Under the pieces are notes generated by a model. The model saw only the letters and a list, made by a program, of their open reading frames with translations. It did no database searches and was not told the DNA's origin. This document shows, piece by piece, positions 16,387-30,600 of a stretch of 64,000 nt of DNA. The DNA is from Epinephelus fuscoguttatus (Eukaryota > Chordata > Actinopteri > Perciformes > Serranidae), in the NCBI RefSeq assembly GCF_011397635.1, contig NC_064756.1, forward strand, positions 20,514,907 through 20,578,906, written 5' to 3'. Position 1 is the first letter of the stretch, and each line of letters begins with the position of its first letter. The translations under genes and the position numbers were made by a program.

Positions 16387-19300
16387 TCAGTCACATGTGC
16401 CACAGCACAGTTGGATTCATTGTTCTGCTTTGACAAAAGAGGAAAGTCCCTAACGAATACGAGTTTTAGGATCCACAGACACAGAAGTGTGAACAGTGAG
16501 CGCTGCATCATTGGAGAAGTGAGAGACAATTAAAGGAGAAATAAACAAACATCTAAACCCACAAAGTGACATGTTTCAGTATCTACATCCCCTCTGACAC
16601 TCTGTACACTACCAGATACTGTACATTTGAACGCAGACATTTTTGGTGTAATTTAAACACTGACTGATGAAGTTTTTGTTCTTTACATTTCTGTCAGTTT
16701 TTTCAGAGCTTCTGTGTGAAGACATGAGGGGAAGTGAAACAAGGTGTCAGCTGATCCACCTGACTGATTACACAAACACACAGCACATCATCAGTGCTCA
16801 TATATTTAGAAGACTTTGGTTACTGCCTGAAACAACAAGGGGGGGGATATTGAATATAAAACAGGGTGCCACACTTACATTTTTAAGTGAGCTCTTCAAT
16901 TCAATTAAATTTAATAGAACTTTATTTAACCCGAAGGAAGTTCTTGTGCCAGAGAATGCTTCAGATTACGGTGGCACTAAGTACAGTCCCCCAATTCTAA
17001 CAATTCACAACCAGACGACCAGTGGGTTCCCTGGGTCAGGGTCACTCACTGGGCCCAGTTTTAGAACAAGAGTATTAAAGATCTGGTAAAATGTATAAAT
17101 ATACAAGATAGAAGATGTTATAGTTGTTTTAGGAATTATGCATGACTGATATTTTATAAAATAACATAGAAAAAGGAATCTCACATATCCCCTGCAGTAC
17201 TTCAATGTACCCCATGGGGGACTCGTGCCCCCATTTGAGAGACAATATCTTTAATTAATTTATAAATAATTAATTTAAAAAAATCCAAAATAAAATTGTG
17301 GAAAAATTCACCATGATCTCAATTTCAAGTGTATTCCCAATAAATTTAACAGTAGAAGTTCAACTATTAGTCAGTTCATTGATTAGTCGATTGAAAGAAT
17401 AAATAATTATCAACTTTTTTAATTGATTAATCTTTTTTTTTTTAAGCAAAAATGCAAAGAGTCTGATGGTCTTCAAATTCTGAAATGTGCTACTTTTCTT
17501 GCTTTTACACATTACAGGCATGGTCACACAAAGGTCATGTGCTTTATAGTAAATTTTCTGGACTTCTAGTTGGACAAACGAGACATTTGATGACATCACC
17601 TCATTTTATAGACCAAACCATTACTCAATTAATCAAGAAATAATTTGTCAGAACACTCAAGAACTAATATAACTGTAATGGCCTTATTCAACAGACTGCA
17701 AAATGGACAGAGTTAAAAAAGAGACTAAAAGTGCTCAGAACAATGGAGAATTTGAACATCCATAATTCCATGACACTAAACAAACTCAGTTTCCTGAGGA
17801 AGACCATGAGATTTAGACGAAAGTCGTGGAACAAGCATGTAAGTTGACCTTGAGTTAGGACTGTTTAGTTAAAGTTTCACTGTGTGAGGCCTGAGCTGCT
17901 CATCCTCACACTATTTACTCAGCAAACATCAAACCACGTACTTTCACTGGTCCACTTACTTTCTGAGTCTCTTCTTGCTGCGTTGGTTCTTTGCTGACAT
18001 GTCACCCGTGGGAGCGGCGGTCTTGTTTTGACAGTCAGAAGACAGACTCATGTCAGCAGCTCTGACGTTCAACTCGACCAGCCTTGCTGTCACAACCATC
18101 ACCGACTCTGCCTCTCTGTTCTCTCTCTCTCTCTCTTCCTCTACTTCCTCTCTCAGTGCAGCTGCACCAAGGGGTCACGGTTCTCCATCAACTATTTCCT
18201 GTCCTCTGCCCCTCCCACCTCACGGCTGCTTACTTTTTCTATTTAACCTTATTAGAGCCGCCCTTGTAATGTGAACCCCCTCCATTTCCTGCTAAAATTC
18301 TGGTGGCACAAATTAAATTGTCCAATGATCCATCATCTATTAAAGCCTTCCATCTCCTCTCAGCTCATTTTATTTACCGACCTCCTCACAGGAGCCCCGA
18401 GGTGCTTTGTTTTCTGAGGGTAAGATGACGCTGAGCATCTCACCCCAAATAACACTACAGTTATCACATAAGGTGAGATCTGTGGAGAACTTAAGCCTCA
18501 TTCAAATCATGCAGCCTCAGACAAACCATCTGAGTCAGATATCGTCTCCACTTCTTTCTGCATCATTGACCAACAGCTCAGGTTAAGTGTGTTGGTATGA
18601 GAGTACACTGATGGCAAATAAATAAAAAGAAATTGCAGCACAGTAACGTTAAATATGTTTCAGATAGTTTAGACACAGTGTCAGTCAGTCCAAACACCAA
18701 AGATATTTCAGTTTAATATCATATATGACAAAGAAATCCTCAAATCCTCACATCTGAGGCCTGAAAATGACTAAAATATGTAATCAATAATCCCTTTACA
18801 AAATAGTTTACAATAAATTATTATATTCCCCACTGATCAACAAATTGATGCAGATAAACATCACTCACACTACTCTTTTTTTTTTTTTTTTAATCAAAGC
18901 TCCTAAGCTGTGGTTATTTATTATCCTTCTGTGCTAACAAGCATCCGTAACAGTTTCATAATAACTTTACTGTCTTCAGTCCCACCTCATTAACGTCACT
19001 GAACCTTGACGCTGTCAGAGTTTAGCGTCGAGGTTTTGCTTTAGGATTTATTTTTATTGACTCAGCTCAGTAAACAATCGACACTCAGGAGCCATGAATC
19101 ATCCGACATGTCCCGCAGCTTCTGTCACCAGGCAGAGTTCATCTGCGGGTAGAAACAGCTGAGTCACTGCAGCCCTTTATGCTCACTGTACTCCACTGTA
19201 TCACAGAGCTGGAAGCAAAGATGTGGTGCAGATGAGCGTTCGCTACATCTACCAATGATTCTGCTTGTTATTATTTTGTGAGCTTTTGTTTGCTTTAATC

Positions 19301-22300
19301 TTTTAACTCTTCAGACGATACATCAAAAGGAGCAATTTTTCTGGAGACGATGGCAGTAATGTTGCTCCTGCAGACTGAGTCAGGGTGTAAAGGGACAGAT
19401 GGAGGCAGCGGAGGAGCTGCAGGATTTGTGTCAGCTCGTCCTTGAGAAAAGGCAGCTTTCCCTGAACAGTTTAAACTCATTTTTTCATTAACAGCTGTGT
19501 GTTTGTTGATGTGACTACACCTAATATGACGCCAGAGAAAACACTGCGTATGTTCAAAAAACACATCAGATGAGCACTGGATGTAAAAAAAGAGGTTGTT
19601 AGCTGAAGTGCTAACGAAGCACAAGCCTTTGTAGTCCTTTGGGAGGACCGTTGGGGCAGCAACTGTCAAGCAGAAATAGTTTTATTGGGAAGAGAACAGT
19701 GCTGCACTGTACTGCAGAGAGACTGCAGCACAGGTCCAGTTTTCAGAGCCGGAGTACATTAAACATATTGACGAGACGGTGATTCTCAATGTTGCTTTAA
19801 CTCATTTAATGCACATTTTTAAAGCTGTTTTATTATTAATAAATGGAAATGAACATTAAGAAATTAATGTGCAGTAATCAGGTGATTGTACATTATATAA
19901 TTTGATGACTGACGGTAGCAGGACAAGAATATAACGTGCTAGAACATGAAACCAAAGGGATCACGATGCTAATAAACGTCAGACTAGGAATCCTCTCATT
20001 ACTCATTCCCACGAGGCAACAAGAGGTTGGGACTGACTCCAGAGTGCTATCATAATGATGTTACACACCTTCTCGCTCCATCTGGTGTCTTTTCTCAAAT
20101 GTCAAGAGCTACTTTAACTTAATCCCCTCGAATCCACAGTGAAGGCAATAAACCTCTCCCAGGAGATCCTTGATGAGCGCTCTTACTGGGAAGCACCTAG
20201 AGAGCCTTCAGTCTGAGGCCTCCTCTCAGAGACAGTGAGTGAATAAATAATATTAAATGGTGAAATACTTTGTAATTCAACAGAGAAGCACATTTTTAGT
20301 CACACTGCAGAACTGTCAGGAAGGTAAAGTACAAAGAGACATGACAAGGTTGAGGCAAAGAAAGTAACTTAAGAGCATCTGAATGAAGACTTGAGCAAGT
20401 GACAAAAAGTGACAGGACAGCAGAAATCAGCGACAGCTTTAATCGCACAGGCAATTTACTGATATCCCATCCATCAACCTATGGTATGATGTGTTAAGAA
20501 AATTACAATTGGAGAATGAGGCAGGGATCTTGAGTTGGGTAGCATTTGACCCAGGATTTGAACCTGCTAAGTTGGATATGAGATTTAAACTGTGGGCCAG
20601 AGGTTGTGCACAGAGCCCATTGGTCTTGATTCTCACGCCTTTACCAAGATGTGAACCCTAGCTGTGACAAATGTTCAAGATGTGTCCAAGCCTTGAAAAA
20701 CACTGGAGGGATGTTCTCCAATCCTTATTCTCTATCCTCAACTTTGACCTGCAACCCAACCCACTGGTTGCCCTCTTTGGCACAACTGGAGAGGATGACG
20801 TAGACCTGACTCCGATCCAATGTCGTACACTGTCTTTTGCCTCTCTGCTGGCCAGACGGGCAGTTTTAATCAGATGGAGGGATGCTGCCCTGTCCAGTGG
20901 CTGAAGGACAGTATGTCCTGCCTTGATCTTGAAAAGATCTGCTACTCAATTAGTAACTCAAATAAAAAATTCCAGAAGGTTTGGGGCTGCTTTCCGAAGT
21001 ACCTTCAGAGCTGCCAGTTAGACTGTGTTTGTTTCTTGTTCTTGGTGCTTTATGTCAGTGTACACTCTGATAAAGTTCCCCATCATTCTGTTACTGCCTT
21101 TTACACAGACATCCCTCCTCCTATCTTTTAAAATTGAGCCTGACCTTCAGCTAATCTGTTTTTTTTTTTTTGTTTTTTTTTGCACTATTCAGGAGATGGA
21201 GGACCATCCTACTGGCAATATTCTGACTTTTATTAGTGGTCAGGGTATGGTGAGGATTGTGAGTTCAAGCTTTGTTCTCCATCAAACATATGCTTTAAGT
21301 TTAATACCTGCTGTGAACATGCTTTGTGTAATCCTGTTAAACTGAATAAAAACATTCTTCTTAAAAAAAAACAAACATAAAAAAAACAACTGTGGGACAA
21401 AGGAGGTATCACGTCTCTCTGTTCGATCACCTCCAACGGAAATTTCAGAGCTATCACAATATATCAAAGACATCTGGACTAGGAAAGAAGGACTTCTACA
21501 GATACCTGCAAGTTAGGGACTACTTCAATCAAAAACTCAAAGCTCAAAGATAAATGAACACAACCTTATCACTATATCATCACAATGGGAGTAATAGGAG
21601 AATCATTCTACAACATATATTAACAAATATGGGAGAAGGAATCGGACACACAAATAACAGAGGAAGACTGGACAGAGATATGTGAGACTGCAAACTCGAG
21701 GTTCCTGAGGAAGTTTGGTTGGAAAACTTTGTGCGATTCTTTATCACTCCAGGACTAACAGCACTGTGAACAGGCCTACAGAGACAGGGCTTTTGTTGGA
21801 GGCAATGCAGAACCTCACTGGCCAATCATTATCATGTTTTCTGGGCATGCCCAAAAACACTGGCAAAAGACTGCAGCTGAGATTCATGAGATAGCTGGGA
21901 TGGATTTAGTCTACTCATTTGTTAAAATTATACTTAGGAAAAATACCTGAAAGTGTCCCACACAAGGATAAATATTTATTAAAGATACTTTTGGCAAGTG
22001 GCAAGAGAGCCGTGACTCGCAAATGGTTGCAGGTTCCTCCTCCCTTTACCACAGTTTTTGAAAGTTAAAACAAGATTAAACTGAAGCAGGATGTCAGTCT
22101 GTAAACTGCGATGGATGTTTAGGTTTTAATTTCAATGCTCACTAACCTGTGGGTTTGTTCTCTGACTGTCTGAATGTTCCTGTTTCTTGTCCCATCTGTG
22201 TCCCGTCTTCTTCTTCTTTGTGATGAAATCTAATTTTCCTCTGAGCAAAGAATCAAGGGCTGTCTCTTGTTGATATTTACACTATTTTGCCACCATCTGT

Positions 22301-24620
22301 GGTGTTGCCCCCGTCTGTGGGATGTTTTTCCACCACACTTCTCAGAGAGTAGTTCAAAACCACTGCGGAATATTTTCTGGTCATGTTTACTGCTCCGTTC
22401 TTCTTCTGTTTATTATAAACAAACCACTGCGTCCCAGCCGCATTAATTGTGCCACTGAATTTTTATCCCAGCAAATTCATCCCTGCATCTCATGACTGTG
22501 TGTGTCAACAAATTCAAAATGGAGGTTGTAGTCAGTTCATGCAACACAAGGAAAAAAAAGAAAAGACTAACAAACAAAACTATATTTTGTGGAACACAGA
22601 AGATGAGTTGAGGAGTCTTATAACCTGAGGAAGACAGGTTCTCTGTAGTCTGCTGGTACGACACTGGATACTTGAATAAAATGGATCCCTTGCCAGACTG
22701 CAGCAGGGTGAACACGCTGTTGCTGGGGCGGGTTTTGTCTTCTAGCATCCTTTTGGCTCCATACAGGCACCTCATCTTATCAGTATCACTGATGTTCGGT
22801 AGATGGGTACCAGTGATTTTCTGTCCTGCAGGGTGTAAATCACCAGTTTCATCATGATACGATATTTGGTGATATTGACGAGACAATTTGACAGAGCAGC
22901 TAAAGTTAGTGGAGTGAGATGCTTGTCCAGTGTTTTATTTTATTTAACAGCTTTGTCTGTTGACTGTATTTTCTTCATAATCGAAAATATTTCCACACTG
23001 CTGATTTATTCCTGAGTAAATAACGTTATCCTCATCGTCTTTCTCTTGGCACGGAATTTCAAATTAAAGACATATCCTAAAGATGACGATACGGATCTAT
23101 GTTTTCACTTTGCATCGATGATACTGGATCGTGATCACTGACTCGATATATCAATCCAGATCGATGGTTACACCCCTACTAAATCATATAAAAAGTCTCA
23201 TATTGTGTTTTGCTGTTGTTTATGGTGTGTGGTGTTTTGAGTTCACACCCTGCTCATACACACACATGGAGGGCTCAGTGGAGTTTTGAAGATGGACAGT
23301 GGAGAGTGGGAGAGCTGACCATGGCTGCACTTGTTGCGTTGCTGTGCATTAAAGCTTCATGAGTAAAAACACCTGTGTGACAGCTGAAGCCAAACAAAGG
23401 ATTGGACTGGGGTCTATACAGCTCAATATGCTGATACTTATGGGTTAAAAAGTGCCTTAATCAGCCCCACTAATGACCTCTGAGATCGGATTGCGACACC
23501 CCTATTTGTAATATTTCCAGTCAGTGTGAAACTGGCATGAGCACAGCAATACTACTGGGATGTATTTATTCAAAAAAAAAGTCAAGATTATGACTTCAAA
23601 ACCAAGCCAATACTGTATGCAACTTGCCACAGGTCAAAGCAAAACTACATCCTATCACAACACCACAAAATTATGAAAATTACTATAAAAGCCAAGTTGG
23701 TAGCTCAGCAGTCAGCACTTCAGAGGACACAGTCTCTGTTGTGATCCACAGAGAGCACAGCTGAGCTCTGGGACAAACAGACGTCAGAAAAAACAGCCAA
23801 TGTGAAAACAGATCTCAGAGAGAACACGGCCACATTTTCCCATGAAGGCTACTGTACGTACAGAGCTGCTGCTATTTTCTGAGCAGTGTTTTTTTTCCTC
23901 CACCCATGGGACACCCTTCAGTTTCAAACAACACTCTAGGCACTTCAATTTTGCATTCCCCTCTGCTATTATCATCTCCACTTCCTTTCACTGGAGTAAT
24001 GCTCCATGGCAGCATCAGGCCCTGCAGTTGGACATTTTTTGTTTGGATTTAAGCTCCATTCCCCCATCCCACTAGTCAATTTTCCACGGAAATCTTGCCT
24101 GACTAGCGAAGCCGCCTTAAATCCTCCTTTCTATGACAATCCTGCTCCTCCCTCAGGATTTGGATCTGGGTCAGAAAAAGATTCCCTCTAATTTATAGGC
24201 ACGGAGTGGTATGCATGGAAAAATCAGGATGATTTCTAAGAGGATGAAACTCTTTCTAGGAGACTACAACTCTCCTTTTCTACAGACTAACTTGCTTCAC
24301 TCCTCTTAATTAAACAGTTCTGGGGTGTGTTGTGTCACTACATGGTGGGCAGAAGCCTAAGCTGCAGGCTGATATCTGACACCTCAAACAGTGTGTGAGG
24401 TAGCTGGCACCAGGCTCAGGTCTGCACCAGATAATGGTACAGTTACAAAGACATGAAAAGTAGTGCTTTTATTTTCAGTCAAATTACAAAGTGCAAAAAT
24501 ATGCAAACAAACTAAAAGGCTTGAAATGAATTCACACACATAAGAGAAATGCAAACACTTCAAAAAAGACACCCTGCTGAGACAAACTGCAATCCTTCGT
24601 CCATGCTGAGGCAGCCAAAT

Positions 24621-24665
<45 letters not shown>

Positions 24666-27600
24666 CACAGAACTATTGTGGACTCTGCCCCGTGCCCAGA
24701 TATCCTCCTCAGATTTCCCATTCAGACATCCAGCCGGGGGAAATCATTAATGACACACTATGCGGTGAGTTTTTCCACAGAGCTGCGGTCGATTTGCCGA
24801 CCAGCTCGGATTAACAGAGTGAAAGGAGGAGTGACGTCGACAACAGAGCTGGACGTTTATCATCTCCAAGAAGTGAAGCAAGACGAAACAAAACATCAGC
24901 TTATCAAAAAGAAATAATAAATAAAACACCACATTTTAACAGCAGCATCTCATGAACATTTCAAAGAGTCACATAAAACTACTAAATGTGCTATCAGTGA
25001 AACATGGCTCTTTTGTAACATCTAGTGGCAGCTGCCAACAACAGCAAACTCAAAGCTTAAATCCTGATTTACTGATACAGTACTTTAGAGATCAGATACC
25101 CAGAGCTGATCAGCTCGACACACCGCAAGCAAGTAAAATCTAACTCAGGGGAGATGAAGCCACAGTTCTCATGGTGCAACTGAGAGCTAAAGTTGTCATG
25201 TCTTGCTTTCAACCTTTAACTTCACAAACTAACAACAACAACAAAAACAAGGCTGCTAATAAAACCAGGCACACTGTTGGATGGTTGTAAAATGTTTCTT
25301 AATGTGTTGTGGTGAGCAAATGTTGGCTGACAAATATTAGCTCATGTGGCTAACACAGTACTACCTTGCCCTATTCTTACCTCAGATTGCATTTTGTCGC
25401 TCTCCTTGGTGTTCTTTAAACTATAGGCCCGTTTCCACCACAGGAACTTCAGGGAAATTTTATGGGGTCGGGGCCATTGGTGTGTGTCTCCACCGCAGGA
25501 ACCATCCCCGAAGGACAGAGTTCCGGAACTTTTATGGGGGCTAAACAAGTCCCTGCCTCGGAGTAGGTACTCAGAACGGCCCCGAGAAACTCCTGGCTGG
25601 GGCGTGGGGATTACTTGGTGCTGATTGGATATACTCAAGGCGGGATGTGACGTTTTGTGAATAACAACATGGTTATCGTAGTTTAGCTAGGCTAACTGTT
25701 AGCTGTTAGCGGTGTCTGTAATAACTCAATAAACGGTCCGTGAAAAAAATATTTTTTCCAGCGGATATCTTAGTTACAACATAATTGAGCTAGCAAAGCA
25801 GTTTTGTGTTGCTATGTGTGGTATTTATTCAGTTTTGGGAAATCACGATGTCTAGAAAGCATCAGCTGACAGGGACAGCTAACAACAGCAGCAAAGCTAA
25901 CATCAGGACGTCATCTCTTAAAAGCCTCCCGTTGTCGGATACAACATGAAACTACTCCAGTTAGCTCAATCAATTTCATGGACCGTGACCGGAGTTATTA
26001 CAGACACCGCTAACGGCTAACGGCGTCTCTACGCCCCTACGTCGCCCTGGTCAAAATGGTCGTGCAACGATTACGTCACATACAGAGCCTGGTAACTTTA
26101 CAGGGACCTTTCTCCTACTCCGCTCTCTTAGTGGAGACACGGCGGTTGAGAGGGCCGAGCGAGAGGACGTTCCTGTAGTAGTTCCTGCCCCCCCAAATAG
26201 TACCAGGAACTTCTTCAGTGGAAACAGGCCTTATATACAAAGCTGGGATTTGTTGTCTCTCTCTCTCTCTCTCTCTCTCTCTTCACGAGTTTCACTAGTG
26301 TCCTTAGTCTTTCTTTCGGTGGCTCCCTCTTCTCTTGTTTCTCTGCTCTATCCTTCCTCTTTCCCTGCTGTATGACGAACACCATCTGAGTGGTGAATTA
26401 CAGTAGACCTCACGTCACATCGGCTGGTATAAGGCGCAGCACCGAACATAATACAAATTGAGCAGCTCATTCACCATTGTTTATTTAAGACAACCTTATA
26501 TTCAGAGCCAGTTATCCTGAAACGTGTCTTTGGACTGCAGCTTCGCCCAAGTAACATCTAGGGCTAACCCTTGAAATTGGAAGATTCGAATCTTCAGTCA
26601 ACTGAGATTGCTTTGAGCAGTGTTTTTTTTTGCTAGTCAGTGTGCTGTACAGTGTACTTCTAGGGGTTGTTTGGGACAAAAAATTTTGCTGCGGCATGAG
26701 CACTCTTGACTTCCCACTACTCTTTGGTACTGGGAGCGGTGGACATGCAGGCAGCAGCACAGAGGAAGAGGCTTTGCACTGTAAGGCTCTGAGATGACAT
26801 TATCTCTTCTCTTCTGCTCAGAAATAGTGAACTTGCACAGTCGCTGGCTTTTGTTCGGTATATAGTGTCGGCAAAAAATGTTGTTGCTTATTTCCAACCG
26901 GCCGTTAGCGTAGTTAGCTTGTTTACCATATTATGTGAATGCAGCTGTCACTGGGTATTTTCAGCCTTTATTGGACAGGACAGACAAGTGTGAAGGGGAG
27001 AGAGAGAGAGAGAGAGGGAGTGACATGCAGCAAAGGGCCACAGGCTGGAGTCGAACCCGGGCCGCTGCGGCAACAGCCTTGTACATGGGACGCCTGTTCT
27101 ACCACTAAGCCACCGACGCCCCAGCCCTAGTAATGTTACCTTTGGGTCTACCTGTCTGAGGAGACTGAGAATTAACAATGTTAACGTTGACATCACTGAC
27201 ACTGCTGTTTGCGCTAGTCCTTTTGGATTCTGCCACCGGTCCATCATGCTTGTATGCCTTCAAATTAGAATAAGTGAAACCTGTGTGTATATGCTCTCAC
27301 GAAATAATGCAACAGTAGAGGGGGGTAGTAGCCTTGAAGAGAGAGGGGGAGAGAGTGCATCAGGTGAGTTGTCCAGGGCAGAAGTCAGAGTGTCTGATGC
27401 AGCATTTCAACTAGTCCTTCCGAATTATCCACTCGTGCAAACGTTGGTTGACATAGTCATTGCTATTAATGTGTTGCAATTTTCAGCACTATAAGTCCTA
27501 GGTAGTACCCTCAATCCAGCACTGAAATTAAGGCCCTGAAGTTTGAAAAGGAAAAAAAAAAATGTTGGTGTGAAGTGAAAAAGAAGTGACCTCTGTACCT

Positions 27601-30600
27601 CGCTCTACTGCCATAACACACCCAAATCTCAGAATGCACTGCTGGCGATCAGGTTGCATTATGGGTAATGAATGCACCAGGTTTTGACGAGGAAGAAAAA
27701 TATGTGGAATAAAATCTACAATACTTGTGGTTCTGCAGTCTACTGTCTATTCGTGCACAGAGCTAGTAAAATATTTCTGACTGCACCTTTAAATTATTTA
27801 TAGCCTTCTCTTTTCAGGAAGTAAAGGTATGAACCACATGCAGGTTGATTTCTGAACCTCCTGCTCGTCTGACACAAAGTCAGCTGGATGAAAGATGTGC
27901 GAGACGGAGAGAAAGAGGTGGAGATATTACATAAGATCAACAGTAACAAAAGCTGCAGCAACATCAACAACTGTGTCCTATAAATAATATAAACAACAGC
28001 CTGGTAAAAACTGCCCCACTTTCAGAGTAAACAACTCCTCCTGACTCAGCTTAATGAGATTATCAGCACTGATGGGACGCATCATAAAGCTTGGTAATAA
28101 TGTTGCTGCAGTGTCATGACATCGTAGAAAAATAACACACAAACACTGGCAGGCAGCGGCATGATGGGAAACAGGAGCCGTCGCTGTGTGAGAGAAATAC
28201 TACCAGTTTCTGGTCATTTAATGTCAATTTCCGTTGTACCGAAGGCTACGTACATGTCATAATAAATATTTGTTTTCATTTAATGAAGCGAAATTCCACC
28301 ATTAAAACTATTTTTATTCTTAGGGCATCAAAATAATGACTATAAGAATCTAAAATCCCACAAAAGGGTCTCAAATTGCAGTTTGTGTGTTAACAAATCG
28401 ATGGCCATTAGGGTGCCTCCGCCATCTGTGAATCTCTGTTCATTCATGAGCTCAAATGCATCATGTTATCTGACCTGAGGTGACTGTATTGATCTGAAGA
28501 TTCAGTGACGCCTAAACATCAACACTTTCTTTAAAGTCCAGGCAGGGCAACAAACATGTAGCACTAACAATCATAGAGACAAATAAGGTGAGAGCTCCTC
28601 GTAAAAGATGTTAACAGAGAGAATGTGAGGAGATGTGATAGATTTTAATGTGTGGTTATATCTGTGAAAAAATGTTTGAATCCAATCATGAGAAGTGTCA
28701 TCAAAAATAGGAATTTAATCATCTACTTTGGCAACTGGATGAAACTCATCTCCTTTTTTGTGTAATATGATTGAAAGCTCCAGAACAGCTACTTAGTGGA
28801 ATTTGTTGTGAGATTGTTTTGTCAACAAAAATAGCTTCTTTGCATATGACATCATGCATTGGGCAGGCAACTAGAGGCAAAGACTACTAGGGCTGCTCCC
28901 GACTAAGAATTTTCCTATTCGACCAATAGTCGTCATTAAGGGCCATTAGTTGTCTTGTCGCCTGCATGTTTACGATATAATTTAAAGTATTAAATTATAT
29001 ATTTTGGGCGGGGCAACACAATGGTTTGAGTTGAAGGTGTGAGAAAGAATCAGTAACACTGTTAACACTGTGCTACATTACAGAGAAATACAAAACCATA
29101 CTAATGAACCTTCATTAATTATAGGCCTATATTTTATCTACAAGTGCACATCACACACTGAGCGAGCCGCCTGTTAATGACTAGGGGTGTAAATCACCAT
29201 GGGCATGTAGCTACTTCCATGTTTCAGATGATACGTCATCTTTGTAGTTGACCAATGAAGGTGTGTTTATGTATCACCTTGGGTTCGTCCTTCACCTTCT
29301 CAAAATGATCCCACACTTTGGATTTCCTGTCCGACATGTTATTAAAGGGCCACTGTGTAAAATGGGTTGAAAACCGTTGAAAACAGTGACATCAGTGGTC
29401 AAATTCTAGATTGCAGGGCTCACTCGCTCACCTCTCCCATCGGGGTAAATGACGGTGGCCTCGTAGGGACAAAAAGCCTTGCGCAGACACGAGTTTTTCA
29501 GGAGTAGGTCTATCTAGTGACGAGGTGAATGTTTATTTAGAAATCTAAGCCATGTTACGATATTGTAATGAATCCCTCACGAGCAAGAGACCAGAGGAGC
29601 GTTCGGGAAAAAGGACCGTTTATTTGAGCACTCCAAAAACTCCAGTAACACTCCAGGGGGTAAAAGACTCCGTCCCAAACTCTGACTCTCTAGCGTAACA
29701 CACACACTCCATACACACATTCTCGTTTACAATACCAAGCGGGCACCCCCTCCCCTCTCTGCTCCACCAATCTCCAGCCCGCACACTGACTGATAGCGTA
29801 GCCTGTAAACAGACCTCAGCTGTTTATTTAGCCTAGCGATATCTCCGGACTATAGTAGCTGCAATGGACGGCTTTGAACGCGATTTTGAAGAGTTTCTTG
29901 TAGCGGACACAGACCCAGAGCCATACCTGTTTGAGCCAAAGCATACAGATGAGGAACTCGGATGCTGAGCTCCCATTTGGCTGTACAGAATGGGATTCGG
30001 TGCTGCCATCGCTGGGGAGATATATCATCAGGTGGAAAAGCGCCGCAGAGAGTGCATCACAAGGAGTGAAGTTGCGTCTTCTTTTCCTCGCAGATGACGG
30101 TTCGAGTTCATTCTCTCCTGTTGCGTGGTAAGTGTTGTCCATTCGCAAACTTTATAACTAAAAAAACTTTTCACTACTCTCTATCAACGAACTACTAACA
30201 CTCTCTGCTGTTTCCTCCTCCTTCTTCCTTCCTTCCGCTGTCTTCATTGGTTTATTTATACACACGAAACGCGTTCGTTGGCTGGCTGGATTGTCCGCTA
30301 GGGCTGCCGTATATACATGGCAGCGCAAGATGGCAACCTCTCTAAAGCAAGGCCCTTGCTATATATATAAAAGCATAATTATAAGGCTACGAAAACTAAA
30401 CGAATTTTATTTTATAGCGATTATACGCTTGTATAAACACATTAATGGGTAGAATATTCAGATTCAGATTCAGATTTGACAATAAACCATGCCAAATATT
30501 ACACACTGGCCCTTTAACTAGCCTGTGTAACTACCAACATTGCACAAATGCTTATGATTTGTGCTGTTTACACCTGTTCCCATTGATCAAGCTGGGAAAA

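Noticed and set aside
16667..17089. A 140-codon plus-strand frame with a hydrophobic start
   Set aside because: Runs into a repeat-like stretch (TTCAATTCAATTAAATTTAA...CTTTATTTAACCCGAAGG) typical of fish retroelement tails; no domain.
22443..22886. A 147-codon minus-strand frame
   Set aside because: Ends within a hAT-like element, no recognisable domain, no splice-supported partner.
26963..27122. Possible tRNA gene from A and B box motifs
   Set aside because: The tRNA-like head is fused to a CT-rich SINE body, and a matching headless copy exists at 32884.
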